Source: Rhizopus sp. PT2906
Lineage: Eukaryota; Mucoromycota; Mucoromycetes; Mucorales; Rhizopodaceae
DNA length: 45,498 nucleotides
Assembly (NCBI GenBank): GCA_025529335.1
Contig: JAMYHX010000357.1
Span: 1 to 45,498, forward strand
Direction: 5' to 3'
Position 1 is the first letter of the stretch. Each line of letters begins with the position of its first letter. Made by a program: the position numbers and the translations under genes. The notes under the pieces are model-generated. The model was not told the DNA's origin. It ran no database searches and was given only the letters and a program-made list of their open reading frames with translations. Positions 44,549-45,498 of this stretch are shown here, piece after piece.

Positions 44549-45498
44549 ATGAAAGGGTTAAAAATTAATACTCCATCGAAGCGAAAAGCTAAGCAACAAA
44601 TCCCTACCGAACTCAATTGGGTTTACAAAAACATTGACAGTTTTAATCACATCAAATTCTTTGATTTCTTCCTATCTTATGATCGTCCAACTTCGTCACG
44701 TCGATTCAAATACATTGTTGCGAACTTCATTTCTGAAGAAAATAAGAGAAATGAAATTCTTGAAAATTACAACACATGGAAAAGAAAAAAAGAAGCAAAA
44801 CTATATTGGAAACAACGCGAAAAACAAAGAAAGGATAAATTTATGAATAATTTTGTTGCTATGGATAAGCCAGTTTTATTAACTGAAACTACTTCAACCA
44901 GCAAGTTTGATGAATCAAATTCTACTACTACTACTACTACTATATCTGTGGATAGCATGGAGTCTAGTAACACCAGTACTCCAATCACTGTTAAAAGCGA
45001 TGATATAGGTATTGACCAAGCCAAAACTTTAATTTCTGAAGCTGTACGTCCGCCTGATGAAGACGATTACTATATGATTGGAAATATGAATGTGTCTACA
45101 TGTTTCTTTGATTTCCAAACTTTTGTTCAATCTCTCCTTAATGAAAGGCTTTTAAATTTCGAATCATATTTGCAGCATATTCTATCTCTTTCATCAATTC
45201 TTTTAGTTGGAAAAAATCGTGTACACTCTGATTTGTTAAAATTATTAAAGAACGGCACAGAAGATGATATTATAAATGATGTCCACAAAAAGATAAAGAT
45301 GAATGAAAACAAATTTCCCCGATTGATTTTAATGGAAATACTTGATATTGTACAAGATGCATATCAAAAGAAGATCACTCGAATTAAAGCAGCACGTTTA
45401 TTGTTGGATTTAACTGACGACCAAGGCGATTTAGTTATTAGAATCATTTTGTGCTTTAAGCGCTTAGTAGAGGATCTCCCAGATGAACTCCTTACAAG
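44549..45498 (+). CDS. N-terminal part of PD-(D/E)XK-type family protein, copy B
   Basis: An uninterrupted frame runs from ATG 44549 to the right edge: 316 complete codons, with no stop, so the 3' end lies outside. Residues 1-30 are basic (KRKAKQQ). About 75-110 is a Lys/Glu-rich helix (TWKRKKEAKLYWKQREKQ). About 125-155 is a Ser/Thr-rich linker encoded in part by an ACT repeat. From about 170 the text is folded-looking (DEDDYYMIGNMNVST; FPRLILMEILDIVQDAY). The last 98 nt match copy A on the opposite strand with two synonymous differences, so the missing part should carry the PD…EVK nuclease motif seen there. No nuclease motif is inside the visible portion. This copy looks intact so far. Function unknown. 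Confidence 0.75.
   Translation, partial: MKGLKINTPSKRKAKQQIPTELNWVYKNIDSFNHIKFFDFFLSYDRPTSSRRFKYIVANFISEENKRNEILENYNTWKRKKEAKLYWKQREKQRKDKFMNNFVAMDKPVLLTETTSTSKFDESNSTTTTTTISVDSMESSNTSTPITVKSDDIGIDQAKTLISEAVRPPDEDDYYMIGNMNVSTCFFDFQTFVQSLLNERLLNFESYLQHILSLSSILLVGKNRVHSDLLKLLKNGTEDDIINDVHKKIKMNENKFPRLILMEILDIVQDAYQKKITRIKAARLLLDLTDDQGDLVIRIILCFKRLVEDLPDELLT
45401..45498 (+). repeat. Arm of a 98%-identical inverted repeat with 40985-41082
   Basis: The last 98 bases match the reverse complement of 40985-41082 at 96 of 98 positions. Both differences are third-position synonymous changes (Leu TTA/TTG, Asp GAC/GAT). Upstream the similarity drops at once, apart from the AAAGCA shared a few bases before. 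The arm is cut by the window edge and is probably longer. Confidence 0.9.

Overview
The window looks like nuclear DNA of an early-diverging fungus, most probably Mucoromycota (Mucorales-like). It is AT-rich, and the host genes carry many short introns, mostly about 45-80 nt. The housekeeping proteins (SIN3, NEP1, KGD1, ATP-type PEPCK, MOZART1, PNKP) read as fungal, and between them lie decayed LINE, Mutator-like (MULE), Fanzor-like and PD-(D/E)XK-type repeat genes. No rRNA, tRNA, CRISPR array or bacterial-type operon was seen.

Layout. 0-2.5 kb: unrecognised DNA and a broken LINE reverse transcriptase. 2.8-8.3 kb: SIN3 (+), NEP1/EMG1 (-) and an F-box/ankyrin gene (+). 8.6-11.3 kb: a graveyard with a frameshifted gene of a nuclease-like repeat family, a second unrecognised repeat-family pseudogene and a 5'-truncated aldo-keto reductase. 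11.4-13.5 kb: ribulose-phosphate 3-epimerase (+) and a Ubc15/UBE2G1-type E2 (-). 13.7-20.0 kb: a decayed MULE transposase followed on the same strand by a decayed Fanzor/TnpB-like gene. 20.3-29.9 kb: PEPCK (+), an EF-hand protein (-), 2-oxoglutarate dehydrogenase E1 (-) and an AMP-forming acyl-CoA ligase (-). 30.4-35.8 kb: a very compact block with a molybdopterin-binding-domain protein (+), an OB/CCCH-finger/methyltransferase protein (-), MOZART1 (+), PNKP (+) and a caprin-like RGG protein (-). 36.9-38.1 kb: a Golgi-type glycosyltransferase (+). 38.7-45.5 kb: a second repeat zone with a poly(A)-ended, internally inverted repeat pseudogene, a truncated PD-(D/E)XK gene, a second MULE, and the first 316 codons of a paralogous gene that runs off the right edge.

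How the genes relate: the host genes are ordinary housekeeping functions and form no shared pathway, though PEPCK, KGD1 and the epimerase all belong to central carbon metabolism. The most interesting material is in the repeat zones: the Fanzor-like pseudogene with RuvC-like motifs and a zinc-ribbon remnant beside a MULE, and an inverted, 98%-identical pair of PD-(D/E)XK-type genes that enclose another MULE. A separate signal is that three host genes (SIN3, the E2, PNKP) appear to use a GC-AG splice pair, in each case in the first intron.

Gene models were built by eye from reading frames, splice signals and remembered family conservation. No alignment or database search was run.
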